DNA of 64,000 nt from Dreissena polymorpha (Eukaryota; Mollusca; Bivalvia; Myida; Dreissenidae), in the NCBI RefSeq assembly GCF_020536995.1, contig NC_068355.1:126051472-126115471 (forward strand). The letters run 5' to 3'. Position 1 is the stretch's first letter; every line of letters starts with the position of its first letter. Positions 11,971-23,518 of this stretch are shown piece after piece. The position numbers and the translations under genes were made by a program. The notes beneath the pieces are model-generated. The model saw nothing but the letters and a program-made list of their open reading frames with translations. It was not told the DNA's origin and did not search any database.

Positions 11971-13217
11971 AGCCAAAATAGGTGGCGGAAATACCCGGGC
12001 GGTTTACGGAAAACAAGATCATCGTTTTTAGTATTTTAATATTTTTTTTTCCATTTCTCTTGATGAAACCATTCGTTTTAGAATATACATATTTATAAAA
12101 TAGCATTTTTCGTTATAAAATCGGCACTGGACCTTTAACCGAAATCAACAGAATTCAATGTTCTCTGCGCTACAGTTTGTAAAAAAAATAAATACACGTA
12201 CGCTTTCCACGACCTTGTACATTGCCGAATAATTTTTGCGCTCTTTTGTCCGGAAATATACATGATGACAATATTGGAAGAATTGTAAACGTCGTGTTAA
12301 CATTACAAAATCGTAAGTGTGTTTCTGATTACAAATTATTATTCTCATTTGGGAATTTAACGGAACATTTATACTTGTGGTATATTTGTTATGAATTAAA
12401 TATTAATTTATTACAACGCTTTATGTGTTGAAAAAAATGTTTTGATAATATTATGCATTAAAGGCACAATTTCCAGGAGGATAACACCCATTGAATATCA
12501 TCAGCCTCTAACGTAACTTGCCATGATTTTATCGCGGTGAAGTACACTGTACGGACCGATTAATGTGGTAGGTAAAACGAAGCCATAAAACTGCAATAAA
12601 CCCCTGAAATTATCGATAGTGACATGTCGCCACCTAAGGATGGGCCTTAAAACACGCATTGTGTAAACCATTACGGGTATTTTGACTGTTATAATTTTAC
12701 CGATTTTCGTCCGGGAAAATTGCCCCGTCTTATTAGCGAGGCCACGCAAAATACAGCCGATCGGGGACCTAAAGTTGGGGTCTCGTCTTATAGTAAATCC
12801 GTCTTACAATCGAAGAAATACGGTATGCATGGCCCCATTACCAACCCTGGGGCGCCACGCCCACCCAAAATTGCATTTTACTATAATTTCTTCATGTCTA
12901 CACCGATTCACTTCAAATTGATACTGAACTTCCCTTATGACAATACGGTCAATCTCAACTATGCATGGCCCCATTACCAACCCTTGGGCGCCTCGCCCAC
13001 ATAGACCACACCCACCCAAAATTGCCTTTTATTATAATTTCATTTTTTTTACACCGTTTCAATTCAAATTGATACTGAACCTCTCTTATGACAATACATT
13101 CAATCTCAACTATGCATGGCCCCATAACCAACCCTGGGGCGCCCCACCCACATAGACCACACCCACCCAAAAGGGCCTTTTACAATCATTTCTTCATTTC
13201 TACACTGATTCACTTCA

Positions 13218-13572
13218 CAGTGGTTTTTTTTCACCGTTTTGGGAATGGGGCCGGGTCCCTGTGGAATGGGAAAATTCGCGTCGCTTTGACTAAAGTTGGG
13301 AAATTAGTGTTGTTGTTGTTTTTCTAAAATATGCTTCAAAATTGAGAATACAAGTGTGTCCGGTATTATATTTACTAAGGTTGAATTTATATGGATGGGA
13401 GATGAATATAATATTGAGATCTAAAAAAAAAAACTAAAAAAAAAAACATTTTTTTTTTTTTTGGAAACCTTACATTGGGAATTTTCAGCTCCCATTTGAG
13501 AAAAATATATACTTTTTCCCATTGAGAATAGGTCCGGTTACTGGACCCGATTTTGAATGAAAAAAAACACTG
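13218..13572. mobile_element. CAGTG-ended MITE in the satellite
   Basis: The inverted ends read CAGTGGTTTTTTTTCA and, reversed, CAGTGTTTTTTTTCA. The 5-bp word CTTCA flanks both sides (13213-13217 and 13573-13577), and its removal restores CACTTCAAATTGATA of the satellite unit. Subterminal GGGNCCGGGTCC-like words also mirror each other. The terminus is hAT-like but a 5-bp duplication is short for that superfamily, so the class stays open. Confidence 0.7.
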
Positions 13573-13828
13573 CTTCAAATTGATAGTGAACTTCTCTTTT
13601 GACAATACGGTCTATCTCAACTATACATGGCCCCATTTCCAACCCTGGGGCGCCCCGCCCACATAGACCACACCCACCCAAAATTGTCTTTTACTATAAT
13701 TTCTTCATTTCTACACCAATTCACTTGAAATTGATACTGAACTTCTCTTATGACAATACGGTCAATGTCAACTATGCATGGCCCCATTACCAACCCTGGG
13801 ACACCCCGCCCACATAGACCACACCCAC

Positions 13829-14630
13829 TAGGGCTGTAACGAATACACTAGGTGACGAATACGATACGTATCACGAATACAGGGTGGCGAATAGGAATAT
13901 TTATTTGCGAATACGAATTTTCATGAACAAAAATAATACTGACAACTTGACATGACATTATATACTATGAATCTGTGAGTATTGGTCAATTTGATTAATT
14001 GAGTATCACTGCATACTGAAAATATGAAATATAACACTTTGAAATAACAAACCACTGACTAAAACTGCTTAAACATTGAACACAGTTTTGAAAACATGAC
14101 CAGTTAACCAAAGTAGCGCCAGACAAACGACGTGTATTTGGCAGGCGGGTCAACGATATCAATAGCATTCCTTTTGCTAGGCTCCATGTTTGTTGATAAG
14201 TTGCACAATCATTGTCGTTAAGATAAACAAAAAGGAATTCCATCTGCTAATCCTTTGTGTGTATGTTTGAGCATCAAATTACTCGTATTTACCTAAATAA
14301 ACATTAAACAACCATCGAAAAAAAAATCAAGTCAATGTCGTAAATATTCAACCGGTGCCCGCCATTTTTGTTGATAATCTCACTGTGTGACATAAAGGGT
14401 GGGGTAAACATTATGAAAAACGCCGGAATAAGGAGAACAACATTTTAATATTGGGGGGCTATTGTATGAACCTTCATTTGTTAGGTAAGATAAGATGATT
14501 AAACTTTCAAACTCAAAACCACGTTGTTTGCATTCATCAAATATTCGGTTCGGGAGGTGGCGAATAAAGAATACGATTCGTCCACAGCTGTTTTCGAGTA
14601 ATTCAATTCAAATGTATCGTTACAGCCCTA
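13829..14630. mobile_element. non-autonomous hAT element with perfect 8-bp TSD
   Basis: The ends are TAGGGCTGTAACGAATAC and, reversed, TAGGGCTGTAACGATAC. The flanking octamer ACACCCAC occurs at 13821-13828 and 14631-14638; it is an intact satellite word in uninterrupted units. Terminal sequence and 8-bp duplication identify a hAT superfamily insertion. At 802 bp, with no long frame, it depends on a transposase made elsewhere. Subterminal GCGAATA repeats occur near both ends. Confidence 0.88.
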
Positions 14631-15239
14631 ACACCCACCCGAAAATGCCTTTTACTATAATTTCTTCATTTCTTCACCGATTCACTTCTAATTGATACTG
14701 AACTTCTCTTATGAAAATACGGTCAATCGCAACAATGCATGGCCCCATTTCCAACCCTGGGGCGCCTCGCCCACATAGGCCACACCCACCCAAAGTTGCC
14801 TTTTACTATAACCCCTTCATTTCTACACTGATTCACTTCTAATTGATACTGAACTTCTCTTATGACAATACGGTCAATCTCAACTGAACTTCTCTTATGA
14901 CAATACGGTCAATCTCAACTATGCATGGCCCCATTACCAACCCTGGGGCGCCCCTGGGTCAAACATGTGTCGTGGGAATACGCGTCCGCCTCTGCTGCGT
15001 CATTTCTAGTTGATGTTTTTTCGTACTTCTATAAGCTTCATCTTAAATTTAACAGTATGACATGCAAAAGAAGATCTTGTGGACTCTCATGTAACAACAC
15101 TACTCCATATTATATTTTTTTTAGAATGCTATTTAAAGGTAACAATTTATTTTAACTTAACAATTTGTTTACCTTGATATCATTATTTCGGATGGCTTTT
15201 CTGGACAAAATGTGGATGAATTTTTGTAGAATTTTCGTA

Positions 15240-16045
15240 CCGGTATAATGAAAATCGTATCGCAATCAATATGCGGATTGCGTATTGCTATATATACCGA
15301 TATACCGGTATATTGTTGCAGAACTAATAACTATTCCATGCCACAGGGGTAAAAACTTGATGAATACTGCACAATGTACCATCAATGAGAACAGCTTTTT
15401 CAAAAAGATATATGCCCGGACACACTACTGGCTTTTGAAATTCAAGTTCCCGGCGGACTAATTAGTAGCCCCAAGCGAGCGGGCAACCATTAATTTCTAT
15501 CCTGGCTGCTATTTTAGAGAAAATTGTTAAGTACAAGGCCCATAATTTTGCCAAAAGCCAATGGCCTGGAATGAAACTCAAACTTCATCATTCTGTAAGT
15601 CATGTAGGTAACCTCACATACCACAAATCATGTCAAGATCTGAATGCATTGTGTAAAAAAACTCCAGAAAACGGAGAATTTCCAAGTCTAAGGCCCATAA
15701 CTTCTCCAAAAATCAATAGACTGGAACGAAAGTAAGTCAGGCAGGGAGATTCACAAACTAAATATTTTTGCTACATATCTGAAAGTGTTTTGTAAAAAAA
15801 ACTCATGAAAAAAGTTCTTATAGAGGAAATTTCTAAGTCCCAGGCCCATAACTTCGCCAAAAATCAATGCACCTGAACAAAACTCACTTTTCATCTGTAA
15901 GTCATGTAAATGTAGGTAGACTCACGCACCAAATATCAGGTCAATCTTAAGTGTTAAAGAAAAATGTCAAAAAAAAGAAATTCGGGACGGACAATGCAAC
16001 TGCTATATGACACCATACCGTGGGCATAACAATTGTTAAATTTAC
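15240..16045 (+). repeat. transposon end plus triplicated dispersed repeat
   Basis: A hAT-like end finishes near 15326 (ATTGTTGCAGAACTA). From about 15500 to 16045 three diverged units of about 160 bp each contain AGGCCCATAACTTCGCCAAA, CAT.TGTAAGTCATGTA and GTGTAAAAAAA. The block closes with GACGGACAATGCAACTGC...GTGGGCATAAC, the same closing signature as the family I hairpin repeats in this window. Confidence 0.5.
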
Positions 16046-16211
16046 CCTCCATTTACAGGTTTAGAGGTTACATTCATATCACCTCAAATGTATTTCTGTT
16101 TATCCGAATTAAGTTTTTATCCTATACTTTCCACTTACGAAAATAAATTAATTAATATTTCTTCGCAGTCCTAATTTACATTTTTCATGTCCATACAATG
16201 AAGATACTTAC

Positions 16212-16318
16212 ATTCTTGCCAACGATCACATTCCCGAGCTTTTGCAAGGAGGAGAGCATTCTAAAATGCTTGATTCTCTCTGGCTGACAGTGAAGGTCAA
16301 TGAAGGGCCGCTTGTGAA
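16212..16318 (-). CDS. coding exon of an unidentified gene
   Basis: The stretch reads as a typical exon on the minus strand. A pyrimidine-rich tract and a TTAAC branch-like word precede ACAAG|TTCACAAGCGG, and the exon ends AAGAAT|GTAAGT, a near-perfect donor. The 107 nt give two bases finishing a codon plus 35 codons, including RPFIDLHCQPERIKHFRML and SSLQKLGNVIVGKN. Composition is less AT-rich than the surroundings. I do not recognise the family. A possible further exon on the same strand lies near 16960-17040 (reading ...AFNTAILQRLLVDCSRFIL), but its splice sites are weak. The gene would continue left of 16212. Confidence 0.45.
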
Positions 16319-19300
16319 CTTGTAAAGTTAATAAGGGGGCAGGGGATATATTTTTGACCAAAATTCGAGCTCCGAAAGGCCGCAAACAGTCAAATCCATT
16401 GCATCAAAACAGAAAGTGACACAAGAAAGCCTTTTTGTGTCAGTGTCATAACATAGGCAATATACATTGAAAATACAACCAAAGACAAGGCTGGCTTCTT
16501 CACTTGTGAAACTTTGGCCCTTGATCTTTCCCCCCACCCACCTCATTTTTAATGAAAAATTGAGAAATTTGACCCATTTCATGGCATGCACAGAACATTC
16601 AAACAGAATGCAATCCTAGTTTTGGCTACATTACTCATTAATTTCATCCATGTGCTTTGTTTATTTACTTAGAAAAGTGTCTCCCATACGTTTAGATTTT
16701 TCACAATTTACCTTCAAAGTTTTGTTCTGTTTCTGCAGCGTGAAATATTGACTTCCGACAAAAGTGAAAACCTCCTTTTTGAAGATTCAAAATTTCCTTG
16801 CTAGGGAGCTGTGGCTAGTTTTAATGTTTTTTTCCCAAAATTTTGAGACATTCTTTCTACAACCTAACACAAGAAATACATCTTATAAATACCTAATTGA
16901 TTTTTAAAGACCATAGGATATACCTACCCTAAAGATATGTAATTTTCACTGATATATCCCCGCCACCTAATATGAAGCGGCTACAGTCCACCAACAACCG
17001 CTGCAAGATCGCGGTGTTGAATGCATAGCTCTTGTAGTGACTTGTTTGAAAATGTTGGTTAATTTATCATCACTTTCATTGCTAAATTTGAAAACGGGGA
17101 CGAAATCGTCCAATATGCCGTGTGGAATAATTATATTGTGCAATGTTAACAGGTTTTCTTCCACCAATAAAACTATATAATAAACTGAAAAGCATATACT
17201 AACGTGTATTTTTAATTTCTGTCTTAGTCCTTTGTTCAAGTTGATTCCCTGGCATGGAATGTTTTGTATTTTATGAATATATGATACAGAGTCGTACACA
17301 AAGGACAAGTTACATATTTAAAAGAAATGAAAAGATATTCTTTGTAATTCATTTCCTCATATTTGCATAATTGATTATACCGTTTTCGTAATAACCGATA
17401 AAATCGAACACACCAATTTTCGATCGGTTTAACAATCACAAATCGTTCCACATGTGTGAATTAAGTTTGACCCCATCTTTGTGGAAATTCCGTTGAATTG
17501 CGTTTGGGTAAAAAAAAATCAACATATTTATTAATCATGATGGAACCAGACACGAGCGTTGTGTGAACACTTAATACAGCAGTTTGTGAAGCGCATAATT
17601 CCGGTCAACACAAATAATGTACATTTGTTAGTAAAACATCTTATCTTACGTGTAGCAATGAAAGATAATTTCGTAATACTGATTCCATAGTTTGTATCAA
17701 TGAATGAAGCTTATTTTGCCATTTCTTCTGCGTTGTTCACTCATGAATCCATTAAAAAGGATTTCCAACGAGTATTGTGCGACAAGAGTGTTTTCTACCA
17801 ATAGTAGTACTTCAATATTTTAATTCAGAAAATGAAAGGATATAATAATCGCTACACGTTCGCCGATAAACGGTTCATATTAAACACGTTTATAATAATA
17901 TATTGCCGAAGCGTTGAAGAAGAATGAAAAATATAAACAAACCATCGAGACATTCTATTGACTTGAGCATTTGTATGCACCATTATATATTTCGTGTTTA
18001 AATATCAGTATGTTAAATTAATTCAAATAATTAAATTACATTTGGGTAAAGTCTACATAGGTGACTCGCTTTATGAGTAGCAGTCTCAATACATGTTGTT
18101 AAATTAATAGCATGCTCGACGCGTCTCCTTTTAGTATTATAAGTAAGTCATTATAATTGAATATGAAATATGATTTTAAAACTAACATTCTATCAGTTAT
18201 GTTTTTTTATTTTATTTTTTATTTTCTAAAAATAATTTCGATTTTTACAATGACCTATTTAAAACAATTATCAGCTGCATCGAAATAATAAATACCGGTA
18301 TCAATTGCGAAATTCTAATTCATAGGGTTCATATTAACAAGTCCATTAAAAAAACATTAACCTGATACACACCGTATATTTGGCAATTAATGTGCATCAT
18401 TATTGTTTATTTATTTATTATCACTCAAGTTAACGCAAATATTCAATATGAACAACGGCTTTTATAACAACACATATGTGTTATTGTAATATCACTGATA
18501 TGTGTTTATTTACATGTTTTCACCGTAGTTCGTATTCACATTTGGCACTGACATTTTCGTTAATAAAATACATACAATTTTATTCTTTCTTACTTGTCAA
18601 AGCAATGTTTCGAGTTCACGAATACGTATTACTATTTCTGCACTTGAGTTAGTGCTTATGAGATAGTTGAATAATGGGTAAAATACAATTAACTGTCGAT
18701 TTTCGCTTTTGGAAACAGAATAGTTTTTTATATTTTTTTTTTCTTGATTGTCAATACATTAAACGCACACAATGGAATACATATTTGCAAAGATATTAAC
18801 TTACGTGATGCCTCTCCATTTTTTATATTTTAAATAGCTCACTTTAAAATATGTAATATTATGTTCCCAAAACATTTAAGGATACTCCCCGTTTTGGTAC
18901 AGTGTATTACATAGCTTCGAGATAAATAGCACGAATTAATGGGTCGCGCATTTGTATACCTCTGCACATACATTATCAATAACTTAAACTGTGCTGTTAT
19001 TTTAAAAACGTTTTGCTATATGGAATCATATAAAAATGTATTATGAACTTAACCATGTATCTAAATCAATGGCGTTATTGGTAAAATGATGTACTGGTAA
19101 ATCGGTTTCCATCGAAATATCCGTCGTGTAGAGATTTTGAAAAGTGTTCGTACTGTTTCGGTGTAACGATATGTGTGGCTTTGCTTTGTTTATTTGTGTC
19201 TTGTTTTGTAACCTTTGACTAGGACCACTGGTCACTCAGCTGATATTTGGTCATTTAGGCTTTATCTCAATTTAGTTCCGAAGTTGGTACACAGTATTCC

Positions 19301-20326
19301 CCGGGTTGCATGTAATATTTGCATTGGTATAATAATAGAACACAACAGAACACCCCATACATGTATAAGATATTTCCTATCATATTAGTTATGTATGATT
19401 CGTGTATTTTGGTGCGAAGCCTGTCAGTTATTTATCGCATTCAGATTTTTACAATGCCTGGAAATTTTTCTCCAGGTGGTAGGTTTAAAACACATTATCC
19501 TGGTGGAGAGGTTTTATAAGCATGTGTATGCGCGCGCGTGTGTGTGTATGTGTCTTTGCGGATTCCGTGTGAGGTCTTCAACCTTTACACTCTTGTGAAT
19601 TAGTCATGCGTGAATAACCCCATGTCAGTATCAATCGATATGTTATACCATTAATCGGTCGGTAATGTGTATTCCTCCATGATAAAATCGTGGACTGTTA
19701 CTTCGGAGACTTTTGATGAAAAGCTCGATGTTATCCTCGTGGCATTTCATACATAATTCAGTTATATCAAAACATATATTTTTACCCATAATTACATTTA
19801 AAAACACAAACAAATTAATTATTTATCGATATCGTCTTAAAGATAATTAATTATTGAATTAATTACTGAGACGTATACTAATTAAACAAAATGAGAATCG
19901 CGTATTAGGCGGACGTATTAGACGATTTTACGTTGCTATGCGCACCTGTCGCTTACATCATTTGACATTTTGACAACATGGCGGACATACAGATTTAAAT
20001 GGGGACTCGGCAAACATGGCAAATAACGTCGTAAACGATTGAATTAACGATGGAGATTATACATTCAGAAGAAATTAATGAAATGTCTGTGATAATCAAC
20101 GATGCATAAACATGTTTTTGATAGCAACAACATACTTATTTGTAATCTACTCAGTGGGTGTATCACGATATTTCACGGAAACGAGTGCTTGCATATTGTT
20201 TGCGATCAGTTTACTCGCAATATTAAACGTCTGCCAAGATTATCGTTAGAAATGGGATAAGACAAACATGGTTTCATTTATATGTTAGTGGAACTGTGTA
20301 TAATCATATGCATATATTGCTTTATT
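16319..20326. other. no confident gene
   Basis: AT-rich DNA. A minus-strand frame at 19041-19235 ends ...AIDLDTWLSS and has slightly less biased composition, but no convincing acceptor, so it is not called. A short CA/GT run lies near 19524-19550. Nothing else recognisable was seen. Confidence 0.4.
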
Positions 20327-21236
20327 ATCCCCACGTTTTTCGGAGAAAAAGTGGGGATATTGTGGTGATGTGCGTCTGTCCGTCCGTCCGTCTGTTCGTC
20401 CGTCCTGGCCACCTGCTCATCCTACACTATTTGCACTAGAACCTTGAAACTTATATACATGGTAGCTATGAGCATATGTGCGACGTTGACAGTGACGGAA
20501 TTTTGATCGGACCCCTGGGTCAAAAGTTATGGGGTTTGGGCGGGGCCGGGTCAGAGATTTTCAGTCATTTTTTTATGCTATTTTACATTAACTTCTTCAT
20601 TTCCGCACCGATTTACTACAAATTGAAACTGAGCCTCTCTTTTGACAATACGGTCAATCTCAACTATGCATGGCCCCATTACCAACCCTGGGGCGCCCCG
20701 GTCTCATCGGCCACGCCCACCCAAAATTGCCTTTTACTATAATTTCTTCATTTCTACACCGATTCACTTCAAATTGATACTGAACCTCTCTTATGACAAT
20801 ACGGTCAATCTCAGCTATGCATGGCCCCATTACCAACCCTAGGGCACCCCGCCCACAAAGGTCACGCCCACACAGGCCACGCCCACCCAAAATTGCCTAT
20901 TACTATAATTTATTCATTTCTACACCGATTCACTTCAAATTGATACTGAACCTCTCTTATGACAATACGGTTAATCTCAGCTATGCATGGCCCCATTACC
21001 AACCCTGGGGCGCCCCGCCCACATAGGCCATGTCCACATGGGCCACGCCCACCTAAAATTGCCTTTTACTATAATTTCTTAATTTCTACACCGCTTCACT
21101 TCAAATTGATACTGAACCTCTCTTATGACAATACAGTTAATCTCAACTATGCATGGCCCCATTACCAACCCTGGGGCGCCCATCCCACATAGGCCACGCC
21201 CACCCAAAATTGCCTTTAACTATAATTTCTTCATTA
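20327..21236 (+). mobile_element. hairpin/satellite element, copy 2 (3'-truncated)
   Basis: Begins with the hairpin TCCCCACGTTTTTC...GAAAAAGTGGGGA, then a GTCCGTCCGTCCGT run, the shared lead region and about four satellite units. The start-to-start spacing is 151 then 166 bp, the difference being the 15-bp CACATAGGCCACGCC subrepeat. The array stops abruptly near 21236 with no TTTCTAGTT tail. Confidence 0.8.
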
Positions 21237-21455
21237 GAAATTACTTTAATGTTCCATATCATTTTGTTTAGTTTAAAATTACCCTTACAGTTCTTGAGCA
21301 TATATAAGTTGTTTTCCACCTGCCCCTTTTTAGTAATGCATTATTTGCAGTAAAAACTGAATTGTTACATGTATTCTTGTAAAATTGCAAATTTTAATGT
21401 GGCACACCCATAATGATTTCTCGCGAATTCTTCGAAGATTGGAGAGCGATGTAAA

Positions 21456-21537
21456 GTTGCCGTGGCCGAGTGGTTAAGGCGATAGACTTGAAATCTTTTG
21501 GGATTTTCCCGCGCAGGTTCGAATCCTGCCGACAACG
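21456..21537 (+). tRNA. tRNA-Ser (anticodon UGA)
   Basis: The 82-nt cloverleaf has a box A TGGCCGAGTGG, anticodon TGA in loop CTTGAAA, a serine-type long variable arm GGGATTTTCCC, and a perfect T arm GCAGG-TTCGAAT-CCTGC. No CCA is encoded, as expected in a eukaryote. A T5 run at 21543-21547 would serve as the RNA polymerase III terminator. Two stem mismatches are visible: C5 opposite A68 in the acceptor stem and T28 opposite T42 in the anticodon stem. Serine UGA identity is clear, but the mismatches leave function uncertain. Confidence 0.85.
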
Positions 21538-21542
21538 CATAC

Positions 21543-21547
21543 TTTTT
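21543..21547 (+). terminator. RNA polymerase III T-run terminator
   Basis: Five consecutive T residues begin six bases after the tRNA-Ser discriminator base, the usual position for a polymerase III stop. Confidence 0.7.
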
Positions 21548-21609
21548 GCGATGCGTTTTATTTCTTTTCTAAGGTAATTTGATTTAATATAGCATATAAG
21601 CTATGTTTA

Positions 21610-22793
21610 TTATCCCCACGTTTTTCGGAGAAAAAGTGGGGATATTGTGGTGATGTGCGTCTGTCCGTCCGTCCGTCCTGGCCACCTGCTTCTCCTACAC
21701 TATAAGCACTAGAACCTTGAAACTAACATACATGGTAGCTATGAGCATATGTGCGACGGTGACAGTGACGGAATTTTGATCTGACCCCTGGGTCAAAAGT
21801 TATGGGGGTTGGGGTGGGCCGGGTCAGAGATTTTCACTCATTTTTTTATGTTATTTTAAATTAACTTCTTCATTTCTGCACCGATTTACTTCAAATTGAT
21901 ACTGAGCCTCTCTTATGACAATACGGTCAATTTCAAATATGCATGGCCCCATTACCAACCCTGGGACTCCCCGGCCTCATAGGCCACTCCCACCCAAAAT
22001 TGTCTCTATACTATAATTTCTTCATTTCTACACCGATTCACTTCAAATTGATACTGAACCTCACTTATGACAATACGGTCAATCTCAGCTATGCATGGTC
22101 CCATTACCAACCCTAGGGCACCCCGCCCACATAGGCCACGCCAACATAGGCCACGCCCACCCAAATTTGCCTTTTACTATAATTTGTTCGTTTCTACACC
22201 GATTCACTTCAAATTGATACTGAACCTCTCTTATGACAATATGGTCAATCTCAGCTATGCATGGCCCCATTAGCAACCCTGGGGCGCCCCGCCCATATAA
22301 GCCATGCCCACATAGGCCACGCCCACCTAAAAGTGCCTTTTACTATAATTTCTTCATATCAACACCGATTCACTTCAAATTGATACTGAACCTCTCTAAT
22401 GACAATACAGTTAATCTCAACTGTGCATGGCCCCATTACCAACCCTGGGGCGCCCCGCCCACATAGGCCACGCCCACCCAAAATTGCCTTTTACTATAAT
22501 GTCTCCATTTCTACACCGATTCACTTCAAATTGATACTGAACCTCTTTTATGACAATACAGTCAATCTCAACTATGCATGGCCCCATTAACAACCATGGG
22601 CGCCCCGCCCACATAGGCCACGCCCACCCAAAATTGCCTTTACTATAATTTCTTCATTTTTACACCGATTTACTTCAAATTGATACTGAACATCTCTTAT
22701 GACAATACGGTCAATCTCAACTATGTATGGCCCCATTACCAACCATGGGGCGCCCCGCCCGTAATAGTCCACACCCACCCGAATGTGCCTTTT
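21610..22793 (+). mobile_element. hairpin/satellite element, copy 3
   Basis: It has the same hairpin and lead as copy 2, followed by about six satellite units of 151-166 bp. The array is cut in the middle of a unit, at CCACCCGAATGTGCCTTTT, by the start of the next element. Confidence 0.8.
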
Positions 22794-23518
22794 TCCCCAC
22801 GCTTTTTTAAAAGCGTGGGGATATTGTGGTTATCTCCGCCGTCCGTCCGTCTGTTCGTCCGTCCTGGCCACTATCTCCTCCTACACTATTAGCACTAGAA
22901 CCTTGAAACTTACACACATGGTAGCTATGAGCATATGAGCGACCCTGCACTATTTGGAATTTTGATCTGACCGCTGGGTCAAAAGTTATGGGGGTTAGGG
23001 TGGGGCCGGGTTAGAGATTTTTACTCATTTTTTAAGGTAATTTTACTATAATTTCTTCATTTCTACACCGATTGTCTTCAAATTGATACTGAACCTCTCT
23101 TATGACAATACGGTCAATCTCAACTATGCATGGCCCCATTACCAACCCTGGGACGCCCCGCCCACATAGGCCACGCCCACCCAAAATTGCCTTTTACTAT
23201 AATTTCTTCATTTCTACACCGATTCACTTCAATTTGATACTGAACCTCTCTCATTACAATACAGTCAATATCAACTATGGATGGCCCCAATACCAACCCT
23301 AGGGCGCCCCGCCCACATAGGCCACGCCCACCCAAAATTGCCTTTTACTATAATTTCTTCATTTCTACACCGATTCACTTCTAATTGATACTGAACTTCT
23401 CTTATGACAATACGGTCAATCTCAACTATGCATGGTCCCATTACCAACCCTGGGGCGCCCCTTGGTCAAACATGCGGCGTGGGGATACGCGTCGGCCTCT
23501 GCCGCGCCATTTCTAGTT
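22794..23518 (+). mobile_element. hairpin/satellite element, copy 4 (both ends present)
   Basis: Starts with hairpin CCCCACGC...GCGTGGGGA and runs through the lead, about three satellite units and the complete tail CGCGTCGGCCTCTGCCGCGC...TTTCTAGTT. It is the shortest member here with both ends, so it defines the family borders. It abuts copy 3 directly. Confidence 0.8.

Larger units (their letters stand above)
7167..12823. mobile_element. 5.66-kb TIR element with long diverged arms
   Basis: The ends are inverted: CTGTATTTCTTCGATTGTAA on the left and CCGTATTTCTTCGATTGTAA on the right (reversed). A TA flanks each side (7165-7166, 12824-12825), and removing the element restores the satellite reading CAACTATGCATGG. 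Homologous inverted blocks continue inward at matching distances: a TTTAAAG...GTGCCG...GATTTTA block about 634 and 683 bp from the ends, and GTGACGTCACAwGCACTCAA 812 and 853 bp from the ends. No transposase-sized frame is present. TA duplication and this end sequence suggest Tc1/mariner (pogo-like). Confidence 0.8.
12824..14960 (+). repeat. satellite array, 151/166-bp units (interrupted)
   Basis: Units contain the landmarks TATGCATGGCCCCATTACCA, CGCCCACATAGRCCACRCCC, ACTATAATTTCTTCATTTCT and CTTATGACAATACGGTCAAT. The 151-bp form differs from the 166-bp form by an extra 15-bp CACATAGGCCACGCC subrepeat. Neither the array nor the chain of similar open frames it produces on both strands is coding. 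Insertions at 13218-13572 and 13829-14630 split it. Confidence 0.85.
6839..15011. mobile_element. hairpin/satellite element, interrupted by three insertions
   Basis: The left end has a hairpin around CCATGCTTTTTGAAAAGCGTGG followed by a unique lead (about 6870-7080) shared with the copies at 20327, 21610 and 22794. A tandem array of about 151-166-bp units follows, ending in a tail CGCGTCCGCCTCTGC...TTTCTAGTT also seen at 23518. Array pieces survive at 7085-7166, 12824-13217, 13573-13828 and 14631-14960. Between them sit the 5.66-kb TIR element, a 355-bp CAGTG element and an 802-bp hAT element. The architecture (terminal hairpin plus central satellite, no protein) resembles pearl-like non-autonomous Helitrons of bivalves; this class is inferred. 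Confidence 0.75.

Noticed and set aside
19041-19235. 64-codon minus-strand frame ending AIDLDTWLSS
   Set aside because: Composition is plausible, but there is no acceptor with a pyrimidine tract, no neighbour exon and no recognised family.
12682-23335. Many overlapping frames of MTIRSISTMHGPITNPGAPR type on both strands
   Set aside because: They follow the 151/166-bp satellite exactly, change frame with each 151-bp unit and show no codon conservation; they are repeat translations.
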